A DNA stretch of 64,000 bases from positions 62,634 to 126,633 of the forward strand of contig BLJB01000038.1 of the NCBI GenBank assembly GCA_013423325.1, given 5' to 3'. This stretch comes from Usnea hakonensis. Taxonomy: Eukaryota > Ascomycota > Lecanoromycetes > Lecanorales > Parmeliaceae. Within the stretch, counting starts at the first letter, position 1. The number at the start of each line of letters is the position of its first letter. The position numbers and the translations under genes were made by a program. The notes beneath the pieces were generated by a model, which saw only the letters and a program-made list of their open reading frames with translations, ran no database searches and had not been told where the DNA came from. Positions 23,629 to 34,354 of the stretch are shown here, one piece after another.

Positions 23629-23781
23629 TGTTGGAAATGATGCACCACCTCCTTGGCAAATATATGCTTTGCGGCTATAGCATGAAACCAGGCAAGAAAG
23701 CATAAAAGAAACAGGTCATTTAAGTAGCTCTTCCCATATAGAAAATAGATCAATCCTATACTCCATAACTAAATTCTAATA
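23629..23781 (+). repeat. 5' LTR of the outer element
   Basis: 153 bp. It begins TGTTGGAAATG directly after the GGAAC target site. Its terminal CA has become TA, consistent with RIP. The body is repeated at 27425-27553 with differences that are almost all C/T or G/A. Confidence 0.88.
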
Positions 23782-23929
23782 GGTTATAACCCCTCGTACT
23801 TCTATAATATAATAGTAGGATTTAGTCTTAACCGTACTTAATGGATAATTTTAGGCCTATAACGGCCTATAATTAGACTATAATATCTACTACTACTAAA
23901 GAGAATACCCGGCAAATCGAACTTCTAAA

Positions 23930-24745
23930 ACGGGACAATTTCTCGTCCTGGTTCGTTAATATTCGGGCTAAGCTCCGCATAAAGAAGCTCTAGAAGTATA
24001 TATAAGAAGAGTATAAATCTGAGTTAGAAGAGGCGGCTATAATAGAGGAAGGCTAGCCGGAGAGGACTAGATTAAGAAGAGAAGAAAGGGCTATAAGAGA
24101 GTAGAAGAACAAGTACTAGAAAGCGGCCGATCTTATAACTCCTATAATAAGCCCCGATATTCAATTAATACTATCGGAGGCCGATTTTAATAATAGCTTC
24201 CTTATACTTACTAAACTACGGATCGAACTATAGCTAGGAGGTAACTTAGAGTTTATAAGACTCTCAAAAGAGTACTATATATTATAGTTTAAATCGTTTA
24301 AATCGATATAGGAATACCTAACCCGGATTAAAGTCCTCGAAGAAAAGATTAATAATATAAAGATTACCCTAGATTCGAATAATCGGATAGTGCTTTATCT
24401 CTCGATATCCCTACCTCCCGAGTACTAATACCTTATTTAGATCTAGGCTATAATACCCGTACTAATAACAGCTAAGAAGGTACGGTAAATAGTACTTAAG
24501 GCCACTCGATAATACTCTTAGGCATAGTATAATAATTACGAAAAAGGGGCTTTTACTATAAGAGAAAGGGAAGAGAAGTGTAAACACTATAATTCAAATA
24601 GATATCCTAGTAATAAATACTATTTAGAATATCTAGAAAAGGCTCTATAGTAGTTTAAGGATAAGATAAAAGCTAAGGCCGATAAGGACGATAAGGTAGA
24701 TAAGTAAATAAGGAGATTTCAGGCTAAATTAGCCGTAAATAATAA
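23930..24745 (+). pseudogene. Decayed copia-type gag
   Basis: One reading frame keeps a gag-like protein (residues such as FSSWFVNIRAKLRIKKL, then LPPEY and a remnant Cys/His zinc-knuckle region) but is broken by many TAG codons. These sit where Trp or Gln is expected, as when TGG or CAG becomes TAG. The composition is very AT-rich. It cannot be translated as it stands. The family call rests on the order of these segments and is moderately secure. Confidence 0.65.
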
Positions 24746-24852
24746 TAATAATAGGACTTATTTCAGTATATAGGAGGCTTATTATAATATACTACGAGGG
24801 TAGCTTTCGGTACTATATCATAGGGGTATATTGAAAATAATATACCACCTCC

Positions 24853-25018
24853 TGTTAGGAGACGCACCAGCCCTACCATGGTCAGCCCTACCACTAGTGG
24901 CTTGGCATGGCTTCCCCTGCCTACATATTCCATGCTTCCTACCTTCCATAGTTCGGTAGTCTTATTATCTTTATCACTATATCTACGTTGTACTATGATG
25001 TCCGTATCGATCCTGACA
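24853..25018 (+). repeat. 5' LTR of the inner element
   Basis: 166 bp, TG...CA ends, near-identical to 27254-27419. It lies directly after the CCTCC target site. Confidence 0.9.
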
Positions 25019-25489
25019 TTATAATAAGACTCCTTCGTACTCCTACCCGGCGAAGATAAGTGACGGGCCATTTTTTCTAGCTCGGATAGGTGAACGAGCT
25101 TGATAAAGAAGATACTGGTCTTTCTTATCTTATAGAAACTATATAGTTTACCTATACGCCTCGAAAGACCCTATATTGTACTATTCAAATTATTAATATT
25201 ACTGAAATCGGTTAAGAAACGCCTCTATAATCACTATTTCAAAAAATCTTTCTCTACCCAGAAACACCGATTTCCTATATTATAATACCAGAAAAGGCGA
25301 ACTCCGCCCTGCTCCGCTTCGACAACCACTTAAGAAACCCCCCCATCAAGTATATGGTATTCGAATCCACTCATTTTATAGTACACTTGGTGTTTAGGGC
25401 GAGGGATTTGGTCAATAGTCGAAAGTGTTAAAAATTGTCAAAAAATCGTCTCTTAATACCTACTTTTTTTTTTAATACTATGACTTCTC

Positions 25490-26597
25490 CTCATACAAAT
25501 CGTCCTATATTAATATCTAAATACGTACCTCCATATCGCCGTTATGAGGCTACTCCTTCTTCTTAATAATATCTTAATTACGAAGACCTATATGCAAGAT
25601 ATTCACCTCCTAATTCGCTACTCCGTATGCCTAGTGTATAACGATCTCTTTCTATTGACGATCTTCGTTATCGATTCAAGTAGGAAGGCGATTTGCCTAG
25701 ATTCAAGCGGGAGCAAGATGGCTCCTAGGGCTAGGATTTGTCTGGATTTCCACCTCCATCCCCGCCCCCACTATTGCCACGAGATTTTGAAGCATTGCGA
25801 GCACGTGGCCAGTATTCTTAACGGGAATAGGATGGTTCCCTGGGCCAGGATTCGCCTGAGTTACTACCTCCATCCCCACCTCCACTATTGCGAGCACATG
25901 GTTATGGTTATAGATCACTATTCGGCCACCTATAAAGCCTACCCCCGATTCAGAGACCGTTTTTAAGTCCTCGGTTTCCAGACCTACCGATATTTAATGG
26001 TTCCGGTATAGGTATCCTTTTTGAAGACTGGAAGCTCCGAATTTAGGACAAGCTAGTTATTAACAAAGACCATTATCCTTCCGAGTACTCCCAAATTGCC
26101 TATATTATCACTCGTCTCGGAGGGAAGGTAATTGAGCACACGCTACCGAAACGACGTACTAACTCGTACCACTCGGTAGGCTAATTACTAGATTAACTAA
26201 TCGATATCTACGAGCTTCCACTAAGAGTAGAAAATACCGTATAGCAAGAAGCCTTCAAAATACTGGAATAAGGAGATAGGCTATTTCCCGAGTTCTATTC
26301 GGACTTTATAAAGCACGTCCCATTTATTAACTAAGATCTAGTGGAGTTGTATCTCCACAATAAGGTTAACGATAAGCTCCGGGATGCTATGATAAACCTG
26401 GTAGATCACTTACTTCCGGTACTAAGAGATAAGTTAATGATGCTGGATCATATTTTTAGAGCCTCTGCAGTACGTAAGGCTAAGAGGAAAGCAGACCGGT
26501 TTACCAAATAACTCGCTCTGGTAAGTATGGAGTCTAAACGCAAGAAGCCTGGAAAATACTCCATTATAACTCGTCCTGATCCTAATTTTAGGCGGTA
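25490..26597 (+). pseudogene. Decayed gypsy-type gag with internal duplication
   Basis: The frame opens at the ATG at 25490 and keeps recognisable gag segments, for example FEDWKLRI, SEYSQIAYIITRLGG and DLVELYLHNKVNDKLRDAM. It is interrupted by numerous TAG and TGA codons at expected Trp, Gln or Arg positions. A segment of about 105 bp in the proline-rich part (about 25690-25790) is repeated with variations at about 25800-25900. There is no zinc knuckle and no pol downstream. Confidence 0.65.
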
Positions 26598-27253
26598 AAT
26601 TCGGTCGGAAATCAACTACGAGAGGCCTCTTTTCAGTTAACAATTACACCGAGTTAGGCCTACCGCGTATGCTCCTATGCTTGATATATATCTGAATACT
26701 GTCCGACATTATAGTGTATTACCCCTAGGCCTTACTGCCGCCGGTAGTGGCCTATATCGAAATCACCTCCCGGCATTTAGCCAGATTTGGTCGGAGAAAG
26801 TTCACTATACAACAATAGTATATTATTCACTCATTTAGAGTTCGGTTCGGCTCGGTTCGGTTCGGGAGATCTAGCTAATGAGAGGCCTTTATTCAGCGAT
26901 TTCCTCTCCGCTCAGAAATCGAATATTAAATGGTTATTCTATACCGAAACACTTTTATTAACTATTTCGTCAATCTATGGCTAAATCACTTCATTTCTGA
27001 AGCCCCTGAATGGTGTGATATCATGCTAGCGGTGGGAGATATCTAACTTACCTAGGTATTACTGTCGCTGTCGCCGTGGTACCTCTCCGATAGCCTTATG
27101 ACGAATTTCTTCTTTTTTTCGGCAAATCGGAATATGTAAATCGGAATATGCAAATCGGGGCTCTTTGTTAGTATGTAAAGCGAGTCTTTTTTTCTCCTTT
27201 TCTTCTCCTTTCTATAAGCCATGAGGACATGTCTTTTTTAGAGAGGGGGGTAA

Positions 27254-27419
27254 TGTTAGGAGACGCACCAGCCCTACCATGGTTAGCCCTACCACTAGTG
27301 GCTTGGTATGGCTTCCCCTGCCTACATATTCCATGCTTCCTACCTTCTATAGTTCGGTAGTCTTATTATCTTTATCACCATATCTACGTTGCACTATGAT
27401 GTCCGTATCGATCCTGACA
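27254..27419 (+). repeat. 3' LTR of the inner element
   Basis: 166 bp, matching 24853-25018 except for five C/T differences. It is followed by the second copy of CCTCC and then the remainder of the outer element's 3' LTR. Confidence 0.9.
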
Positions 27420-27710
27420 CCTCCTTGGCAAATATATACTTTGCGGCTATAGTATAAAACTAGGCAAGAAAGCATAAAAGAAACAGGTCATTTAGGTAGC
27501 TCTTCCCACATAGAAAATGGATCAATCCTACACTCCATAACCAAATTCCAACAGGAACATCACTCTTCATTGCAGTGGAACGCTCATCACTTCAAACGCA
27601 ACCTCGTCTTCCGACCAGACCCAAACCCATCGAATCAAAGACCTAACAGCATAGCGGTATCAACCTCGGAGTCTCTCTTTTATCTCCTTCTCCGACGCAG
27701 AGGACCCTAG

Positions 27711-28621
27711 CTAACACATGACCAACTCTTAAATATCACCTCGCGTTCGAAATTTTACAATAGCTGGCAGATGACAATATACTGATGAAGAGTAGGGTCC
27801 CGAGGTCCTGCATAGTTTGCAAAATTTTGTCCGTACGTTTTCAACATCAGAGAAAGAGATGGCTTCTAGTTCTGCAGTTTCTTTTCGTGCTCTAGTAGCT
27901 CCTCTTTCCGTTGACTGACCTCTTCTCCGAAGTCCTCTCAAGCGCTCTCATGCTCCTGCGCAGCGTCTATTGCAATAGTCGCTGAGGTCCCAAATCTAAT
28001 ATCGGATGAGACTAGTGATCTACTCTACCTCTTCGAAGTCAGGCTTCACGTCTACCGACCCGTCTGCAATCTCCACAACACAGCAAGAATAAGAGTACCG
28101 ACAGAAATGACTGGAATTGGCTCCAGGCTTAGCTGATGGCAAAGTTTGTATATTAGGTTGCGAGATTGGTATGGGTTCGATTGGGTAGCTACCTCGTCCT
28201 GCTTCGTGAAGAATCAATGTGGCAGTCTCATGAGACCCAATTGGGTAATGTCTTGCCTAGGGACAAATTTGATAGATGTATTGATTCTTGAGGGATCTAT
28301 CTAATGGCTGAAGAAGTCTTTATAGACAAGGAAGGCTCTCCATCGTACTTGCCCTCATAAGGCCCATGAGGCCATGGGGCCACTTCCTTGACAATTCCCC
28401 CCCCTTATTGGTCATGGAACCCATTGTTACGGTCAGGACTTGGGATCGGAATGATAATGGTTGTCACTGTGTGTATAGAACTTCTAATCTAAAGAAGAAA
28501 GAGTCTTAGGTACAGAAAAGTATTTGGTACAAAGTGGCCTCGCCAAGGCCTAAGCGAGAAGGCCGAAGAAGGCCCTATAAGGCTGGAGGCTGGGGTAGTA
28601 CCGTGACACCCATGACCATTA
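27711..28621. other. Intergenic, no gene seen
   Basis: Short frames on the minus strand (27729-27941, 28020-28217) have no domain. A pair of GGCC-rich short inverted repeats occurs around 28530-28580. Nothing else can be supported. Confidence 0.45.
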
Positions 28622-29439
28622 TCAGCATGGGATGAGGTCCTGACCATAGCAATATGCCAGCACAGTCGACAGCATGATCAACAGTCCCAGATTATCTCCA
28701 TGAGAAGTTCCCCATGCAGTCAAAGCGATATTTCCATGTCCTCCTGCTTCTGATGGCTCCCAAACAACCACGTAGTCGTCTTCTATAGCGTCGTTCTTCT
28801 CTACCATGACAAATTCGGGGTCTCCTTCAATAGTCGTAATGGAACCTGTTCTGAAAGACATGCTCGAGCCTGTCGACTTTGTCCCCAGTATCTAAATTGT
28901 CGCAACACTCTTTCCAAGTAAGCAGCAAGACTATTGGCGCGTTCGTAGGAGGGCTTGTGAATAGGTTCCATTGACCGCTGATTTATCCTAGGGCCCAGCT
29001 TAGATGCCTGCGGTGCCAACTCAGTGATTGAGAGATTACTGAAAGAAACGTGGGTGCCTATTTGTTCAACGTGGAAATAGACCCTATGGAAGGCAAAGCA
29101 ATAATATAGCTGGTTATGACCTCGTACCATATGCAAGAAGGTAAAAGACATAGCATATGATGCCACGTAACCGATACCCCAGCAAGTCTCAATGTGGTGC
29201 ATTGCGAAGACGGTGATCTAGGGCGCCGTTGTCTCTCGCCGATAATTCGATGATTGGTGTTGTAGAAGTAGACACCAAATTTGTTGCATGTGTTTGAAAG
29301 TCCATTCGAGTATCGTAACGCCAGTCTCGCTGTTGGCGTTGTAAGCTTTATGAGATGTAGACTGAGGAGTGGGACTGAGTGATTGAATGAGAATTGTAAG
29401 CTTCGTGAGATGTGGACCGAGAGTTGTTACATCGACCAC
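28622..29439 (-). other. Possible remnant of a multi-exon hypothetical gene
   Basis: Three consecutive minus-strand frames (29439-29218, 29202-28801, 28861-28622) have protein-like composition. The middle one is 133 codons and the last has an acidic stretch followed by a hydrophobic C-terminal segment, GLLIMLSTVLAYCYG. I cannot join them with good GT-AG introns, and I recognise no domain. They may be pieces of a decayed gene or chance frames. Confidence 0.25.
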
Positions 29440-29496
29440 AATCTTCTGCAGTAGAGCTGAAGGAAGAGATTCAATGATGTTTGATGTCTGATTTGG

Positions 29497-29623
29497 ATTG
29501 GGTGCCTTCTATTGAAGAATGAGAAGGGAACAATGAGAAGGGAAAGTTGGGAAGGGAAAAAAGAAAAGAAAAGTAAGAAAGGGGAAAAGAGTGACACCTT
29601 GCAAGGTGGAGAAAATAGATTAC
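29497..29623 (+). repeat. Dispersed repeat, copy B (copy A at 2897-3099)
   Basis: Same head, purine-rich body and GAGTGACACCTTGCAAGGTG tail as copy A, without the extra 65 bp. Similarity to copy A ends at both sides. Confidence 0.7.
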
Positions 29624-31980
29624 GACTTTCACAGTTCGATGAACAAGCATCCACAGGCGTTCAGGTGATTTGCCAATATATATGTAATGAGGAGGTACGG
29701 ACGGGGCCAGTGCCATGTCCGTGGACTGATCTCCCGGTTCTGAATTTTGTTGTCTTAGCGGCACAGTAGCTCCAGATGTTCTGGGCTTTTGCCTCCACAA
29801 TTGCCTCTTAACTCTTTCAATATCCGAAGGTCCCCTCATCGGAGAGAACCGCCAGCTAAAGACCCCACAGCTTGTTTTCCTAGCTTCAGGATCGATCAAG
29901 GATGGCGGGAGAGTCCGGTGAGAGTGAGGTCCTTGCAGCCAAGAGCCTATCAGTGAGTCTGCCCGATCAAGTCTAAACAAGTATATGCCTGCTACATCGG
30001 CGGTAAGGTCGAATCATTTTCTGTGTTCTCATTCCAATTCCATGGGCGTCGCATCTTGGGTACCATTCAGGGACGAAGGCAGGTGTTTCAAAAGGAGGAG
30101 CTCGACTGGAGGTTTGGAGAGCTCGGCCTTGGCTCAAAGGAGGGCTTCGATTGTAGAAACTGACGCGAATATGCGTCCCTCTCAGTGGGAGTCATCCATA
30201 ATGGCGCAGATTCTGGCATTTTTTAATAAATATTTGATGTTCGTGGATGATGTGGATGGATGACTTTCGATAGAAGTGATAATTATTAGAAAAGAGGATG
30301 TGAAAGAAAGAGATTTTATTCCTGCATTTGGAATGAGGTCATGACCAATATTCTGTCTAGGATGACCAACAATACGACTCAAACTGCTCCTTCCCAGTTG
30401 AAGACTAAAGCAAGTGTGATGTTATCAAATCAAACGCAACCACAAGCTTTCGTAGGCGTAGGAATAGCTAACAGCTTCTCCGTCCGTCACCCTAGTCGAA
30501 TGGTAAAGCCTTGACCGGACCTTTAGACCAAATCGTAGGTCAGGGACTGAATGAAGATCCGAATAATGCGGTAACGTAGGTGGCAGCGAATAATGCCACG
30601 ACTGCAGCCTGGCATGCACGCAGACGGATTATGTTCGCGATCCATCTGCCATCTCGGTCCGTTCTGTGGAACAATTATTGCCGTTGTACATTGGCGTCGT
30701 CGGTGAGGCTATCGACTTTCCGGCGCCTAGCTTGGGCTTGCTGATATTTCGTTTGCTGGACAGTCTCGAAACGCAAGAAAAGGTTTGCCTCGGAGCCAAT
30801 GAAGTTTTCCCCGCGACACTTTGGTATCTATCGCCCATGCCAAGTTAATACCACGAGCTAGTGATCTGGAAAAATTGTTTCGGTAGCTCTTCCGTGGTAG
30901 TATATATCATATATGTAGTGGCAACTATACCGTGCTCTGAGATCCGATTCCAGATCTCCCAATGAATCCAGGCTAATGTTGCCCATTTTGAACTACCACC
31001 CTGTGGGATCAGATGCGTGTTTCAGGAGGCAGCTGAAGTCGTAAGCACTATGAGATCCTTCACCTCTGCGAGTCCAGTAGCCTTTGGTTCCATTGAACAA
31101 ATGGTAGTGACGAAGTCGGATGTGGTGACGAACAAGTTGAACGAGGCTTGCCGTGTTGATGACTACGGTGTTTTCGGATCAACGAGCCTCGTTCCATACG
31201 GCTGACTGGTCACAGCAAGCGTTGCACAACCCTTGCTTCCCCTTGTTTGTGCTTTTGGGATCTCTAGAATCTGAGCTGATTGGCGTCAATGGAGTTGGAA
31301 TACCATCCAACAAGCTTGGAACGTCATTCAACGCTCCCCACACGTCCTCCAATGCGGCTCCAGCTCGGCAGCGGCCGCGGATAGTAGTGCGGTTCTTTTT
31401 GCCTTACTTGACAGGGGGCCAGCCATATGTGGTGCTCTGTTTGAGCTGGGCGAAACCTTGTCTGATGGAAGGTGCGAGATACTGCTTCCATCCGTCACAA
31501 CTCCAATGGCATCCATTTCAACGTGCTGCTTCCTCGAGGATTTGGCTGGGAAGGGAATCGTAGACATCGACCCGAGCACCGCGGCCAGCGCATTCAACTC
31601 GTGCGTCACAATAGACTGGCCGCACACTGGTTTGGATTCGACTCAGGAACTGTGCGATTTGACGATCGTACATATCGTCTGTTCGATGATTAGTCAAATA
31701 ACACAAAATCGAGTAGGCAAGGAGCAAATATCTTACCAAGTACATCCTCGGGAACAACGATCCAATCACAGTAGCGCAAGAGATTGCAAGTAAGCAGGAA
31801 GCCTGTGCCATCTCACACGGACTTTGGAAATTCAAATACAAGAACGCAAGATGTAAACAAAAGAAGAGAAAAAGACAGGCATAACTCAAACCAGCAAGCA
31901 GTAAGAACATTCATTGATGCCTCGCCGACGAGACATCCGCCGATGCGCCTTAACGCTATTGCACATCCTTCCCTCCTCCC
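29624..31980. other. 2.3 kb without a supportable gene
   Basis: Several frames of 60-136 codons lie on both strands (for example 31153-31563 plus, 31328-31627 minus, 31518-31910 minus). They overlap each other, and none shows a domain, a signal or an intron chain. A diverged or decayed gene cannot be excluded. Confidence 0.4.
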
Positions 31981-32235
31981 TCACCATCCCAAAAACACCC
32001 ACACAATAACCCCAAAGACTATCACCAAGCAAAGGGCCAGCCATCTAGCCCAACATCGCTCAGCCTCACCTTCACCAGCTCCCGCCTCGGTATCCACGTC
32101 TGAGAATAGAGGCGGGGGTGGACCGACGTCCGTATACGCGGGTGCGGGCCTATAAAAATCCAGCTCGTCCTCCTCAAAATAGGTCGGAGGAGTGACCACA
32201 ATGACAGGCACTGGCGTGGACATTATTGTTCCCAT
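31981..32235 (-). CDS. Small tail-anchored proline-rich protein with PPxY motif, array copy 1, 84 aa
   Basis: Single exon. The N-terminus has MSTPVPVIVVTPP then the PPxY motif PPTY (residues about 16-19), an acidic middle, GPPPPLFSDVDTEAGAGE, and one C-terminal membrane segment, WLALCLVIVFGVIVWVFLG, ending at residue 84. This layout (PPxY in front of a single membrane anchor) resembles adaptors that recruit Rsp5/Nedd4-type ubiquitin ligases through their WW domains; that role is inferred. It is the only copy in the array with both halves in one frame. The start is either the first Met or Met5. It lies 30 bp downstream of copy 2 on the same strand. Confidence 0.5.
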   Translation of the reverse strand: MGTIMSTPVPVIVVTPPTYFEEDELDFYRPAPAYTDVGPPPPLFSDVDTEAGAGEGEAERCWARWLALCLVIVFGVIVWVFLGW

Positions 32236-32265
32236 TCTGGCCCATAAAGGTCCAGCAAGTCCTCC

Positions 32266-32457
32266 TCAACCAGCATCAGTATCGTCATCTTCCCGCTTGT
32301 TATCCTCGTTGGAGAAATCCGGGGGGCCGGGCTCGATATCTTGATACGGTGGTGGAGGACCATCCGGGTCGAACACGGCTTCCTCATAGTGAGGCGGTGG
32401 AGTTGTCGGCGGAGTCGGTGGCGGCGTGATGACGATGATCGGAATAGGGGGATTCAT
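32266..32457 (-). CDS. Array copy 2: PPxY proline-rich protein lacking the membrane anchor, 63 aa
   Basis: It begins MNPPIPIIVITPPPTPP and carries two PPxY motifs, PPHY in TPPPHYEEA and PPPY in GPPPPYQDIE, then an acidic end. It aligns with copy 1 from the start through the F-S-x-x-D segment. The frame stops at 32266, before the region that encodes the membrane segment in copy 1. The deletion joins it almost directly to copy 1, as unequal recombination between tandem copies would do. It may be a soluble form or a pseudogene. Confidence 0.4.
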   Translation of the reverse strand: MNPPIPIIVITPPPTPPTTPPPHYEEAVFDPDGPPPPYQDIEPGPPDFSNEDNKREDDDTDAG

Positions 32458-32579
32458 GGTCTTGCTATGGTGCCACCATGCCCGTATGGTATATATTTTT
32501 ACCGTTGTTCGTCACGGCGGTTATCGTAATTAGTTTAGTGAGACGCTTTGTATAATGTCGGTGCAGGCGGGTGTTAGGG

Positions 32580-32842
32580 TGAGATGTCAACCGTGGATAT
32601 CATCGCTGATGGACGGGGTGCGTGGACATTTCGGGGAGATATTGAGGAGGTAAGATTGTGTATGTGGGTACTGTGTGATGATCTGGTACGGATGAATATT
32701 GAGCGCGTAGAAGCCGGTGTTTGAGTGCCCTGTACTGATATTGTAGGCGCAAAGAAAGGAAGTAATGGCTGGTTCATCCTTGGTGTCCTCGTCGGACATG
32801 GAGGGTTTGATGGAGGCGTCGGCGGTGTAATGATCACAAACA
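32580..32842 (-). pseudogene. Array copy 3: fragment
   Basis: It starts with the family opening VIITPPTPPSNPP in one frame, then MSDEDTKDE (matching the F-S-x-x-DTE segment) in another, and continues into unrelated sequence. The PPxY segment and anchor are missing. It overlaps the 3' end of copy 4. Confidence 0.45.
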
Positions 32843-33190
32843 CCAACACATAGGAATCAAAGTGATTCGTCTCGGGCGCTTGCAGTCCGTGATAGGGCAA
32901 AAACAAACACAACACCAGCTACCAAGCTCCAGCACCGAGCCCACGATTTCTCGGCATCTTTCTTCATGGGAGGGAATTTCGTCAGCTCCCGTCTCGGTGT
33001 CCTCCTCCGAGAACAGGGGTAGCGGCAGTTCGAGGGTTTGATTTGATAGCAGTAGACCGTCAGGCTCTATCGTCCCCTCTTCATACTGAGGTGGAGGAGT
33101 CGACGGAGGAGTCGATGGGGTGTTTATAGTTTTCGGGATGAGGAGTGGGAGGAGGCGTCGGCGGGGTGATTGTGGTCGGGATCGGCGCAT
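32834..33190 (-). pseudogene. Array copy 4: frameshifted PPxY protein
   Basis: The open frame contains TPSTPPSTPPPQYEEG (PPQY motif) and LFSEEDTETGADE, collinear with copies 1 and 2. The family opening APIPTTITPPTPPPTP lies in a different frame at about 33130-33187, and the membrane segment (CWSLVAGVVFVFAL) in yet another, ending at a stop at 32857. At least two frameshifts therefore separate the parts. There is no good intron to reconcile them. Confidence 0.55.
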
Positions 33191-34354
33191 CCACTTTCTC
33201 TACGCCTTCTCAACCCGCGCGAGCCAAGTCACTGCATTCGTACAAATCACTTGCAGCACAGGTGGTGCACTCTTCCGAGATCTGGGAGAGGCAGCGGTGA
33301 CGGGACATTTTCGACTTTTGATGTCTCGATTTGATATTTCAAGCACGTCCAGTCTCTCAAAGTGGTGACGAGTGACTGCTGGACCAAGGGTGTATATATG
33401 TAAAGAGATATATGACAAGGGAGTCACTAGCCAACCTGCAGCCTGAACAGCTATGAAATGGTGCCCCAGCACCCAGGCGACTGCTTTGTCTGTTGAGTAC
33501 AGAAAAGTATGTAGATTGGAAGGAGAAAAAACCCGGAATATATAGACATCCTGAACCCATGTGAAGCGTCAGGTGCATGTGACAAGGGACCAGATATTCA
33601 CTAACTGCATACGTGAATATTGCTTTGTGAATCTAAAACCCTGTGTTGAGTGCGAAGAGTGAATGCGATTGTCTTGTGACCGACTAGTGAATGCTCGTAT
33701 TCATCATCTCCGCCCATGGATGCCTGTGTTGAATACCCCGCTCGGAATGAATAAAGAAAAGTAAATAAATTGATGAATGCTGCTACTCATCATCTCCGTG
33801 AAGTCCCGTAAGCCTGATGACCAAGATTTGATTTTGGTCGATGAAAGAAAGCAGGGCTTGGTACAGTATAAGAGCTGTCTGTTACATGTAGACCCATAGG
33901 GCTTACTCGCGGGCCTCATGAGGAGGATTCTTCCTGTAGATACTCTTTCTTCCATATACATTATTACCACACATAGATTATGACCACATTGTTTTCCATT
34001 CCGTGACATTTTCATCACGTTGAAGTGAAGGTGGCAAAGCCATGGCTTTTAACAAGTGTTGAAGCTTTTTTTTCTATTCACTCAAGTCTAGGGCGATCGA
34101 TGTATGATCACGATACATTTCCGAAACAACGGACCGCGTTCTACTATCCCAGCCTTCCAGCTGAGTGTGAAAATGGAAGCTTTAAATCTTTGCAAGACCA
34201 GTAGACCCGTGACGTGCGTTTAGAGTAGAAGATCGCGTAAGCTCATAGACAACTGCACAGAACATCTGTTGTCGGTGCTTCTGCTTGCGTAAAATCTGGA
34301 AATAACGCAAGTCCATCATCCTCCTCTCGTTGTAGATTTCGCCATCCCCTTCAA
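33191..34354. other. Intergenic, no gene seen
   Basis: Short minus-strand frames at 33200-33578 and 33704-34018 show no domain. Short direct repetitions occur around 33690-33810 (CATCATCTCCG, GAATG). The 3' end presumably covers the F-box 3' UTR. Confidence 0.45.

Larger units (their letters stand above)
24853..27419 (+). mobile_element. Inner LTR retrotransposon, Ty3/gypsy-like, gag-only, 2567 bp
   Basis: LTRs 24853-25018 and 27254-27419 are 166 bp each, starting TGTTAGGAGACGC and ending ATCCTGACA. The target duplication CCTCC lies at 24848-24852 and 27420-27424, within the 3' LTR of the outer element. I count five differences between the two LTRs, all C/T, so insertion is relatively recent and followed by RIP. 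A polypurine tract, GAGAGGGGGG, precedes the 3' LTR. The 2.2-kb interior has a decayed gag and no pol, so the element depended on an autonomous partner. Confidence 0.9.
23629..27553 (+). mobile_element. Outer LTR retrotransposon, Ty1/copia-like, gag-only, interrupted by a second element
   Basis: The 5' LTR is 23629-23781 (153 bp, TGTTGGAAATG...TTCTAATA). The 3' LTR is split: 24829-24852 plus 27425-27553 (also 153 bp, ending CCAACA). The host target duplication GGAAC lies at 23624-23628 and 27554-27558. The first 24 bases of the two LTRs differ only by transitions (TGTTGGAAATGATGC against TATTGAAAATAATAT). The internal region is only about 1.05 kb and holds a decayed gag but no protease, integrase or reverse transcriptase. 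A purine tract precedes the 3' LTR. Confidence 0.88.
23232..27710 (+). pseudogene. Hypothetical reading frame split by nested retrotransposons
   Basis: If the two elements and one copy of the outer 5-bp target duplication are ignored, the frame 23232-23628 continues without a stop through 27559-27710, about 182 codons from the ATG at 23232. I recognise no domain. The left part contains a helical stretch (residues about 30-110). Continuation for 50 codons beyond the insertion point supports a real gene having been hit, but a chance open frame is possible. As it stands the frame ends inside the 5' LTR at 23705, so any product would be truncated. Confidence 0.35.

Noticed and set aside
24763..25071. 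102-codon minus-strand frame across the inner LTR
   Set aside because: Lies mostly within the LTR of the inner element; not a gene.
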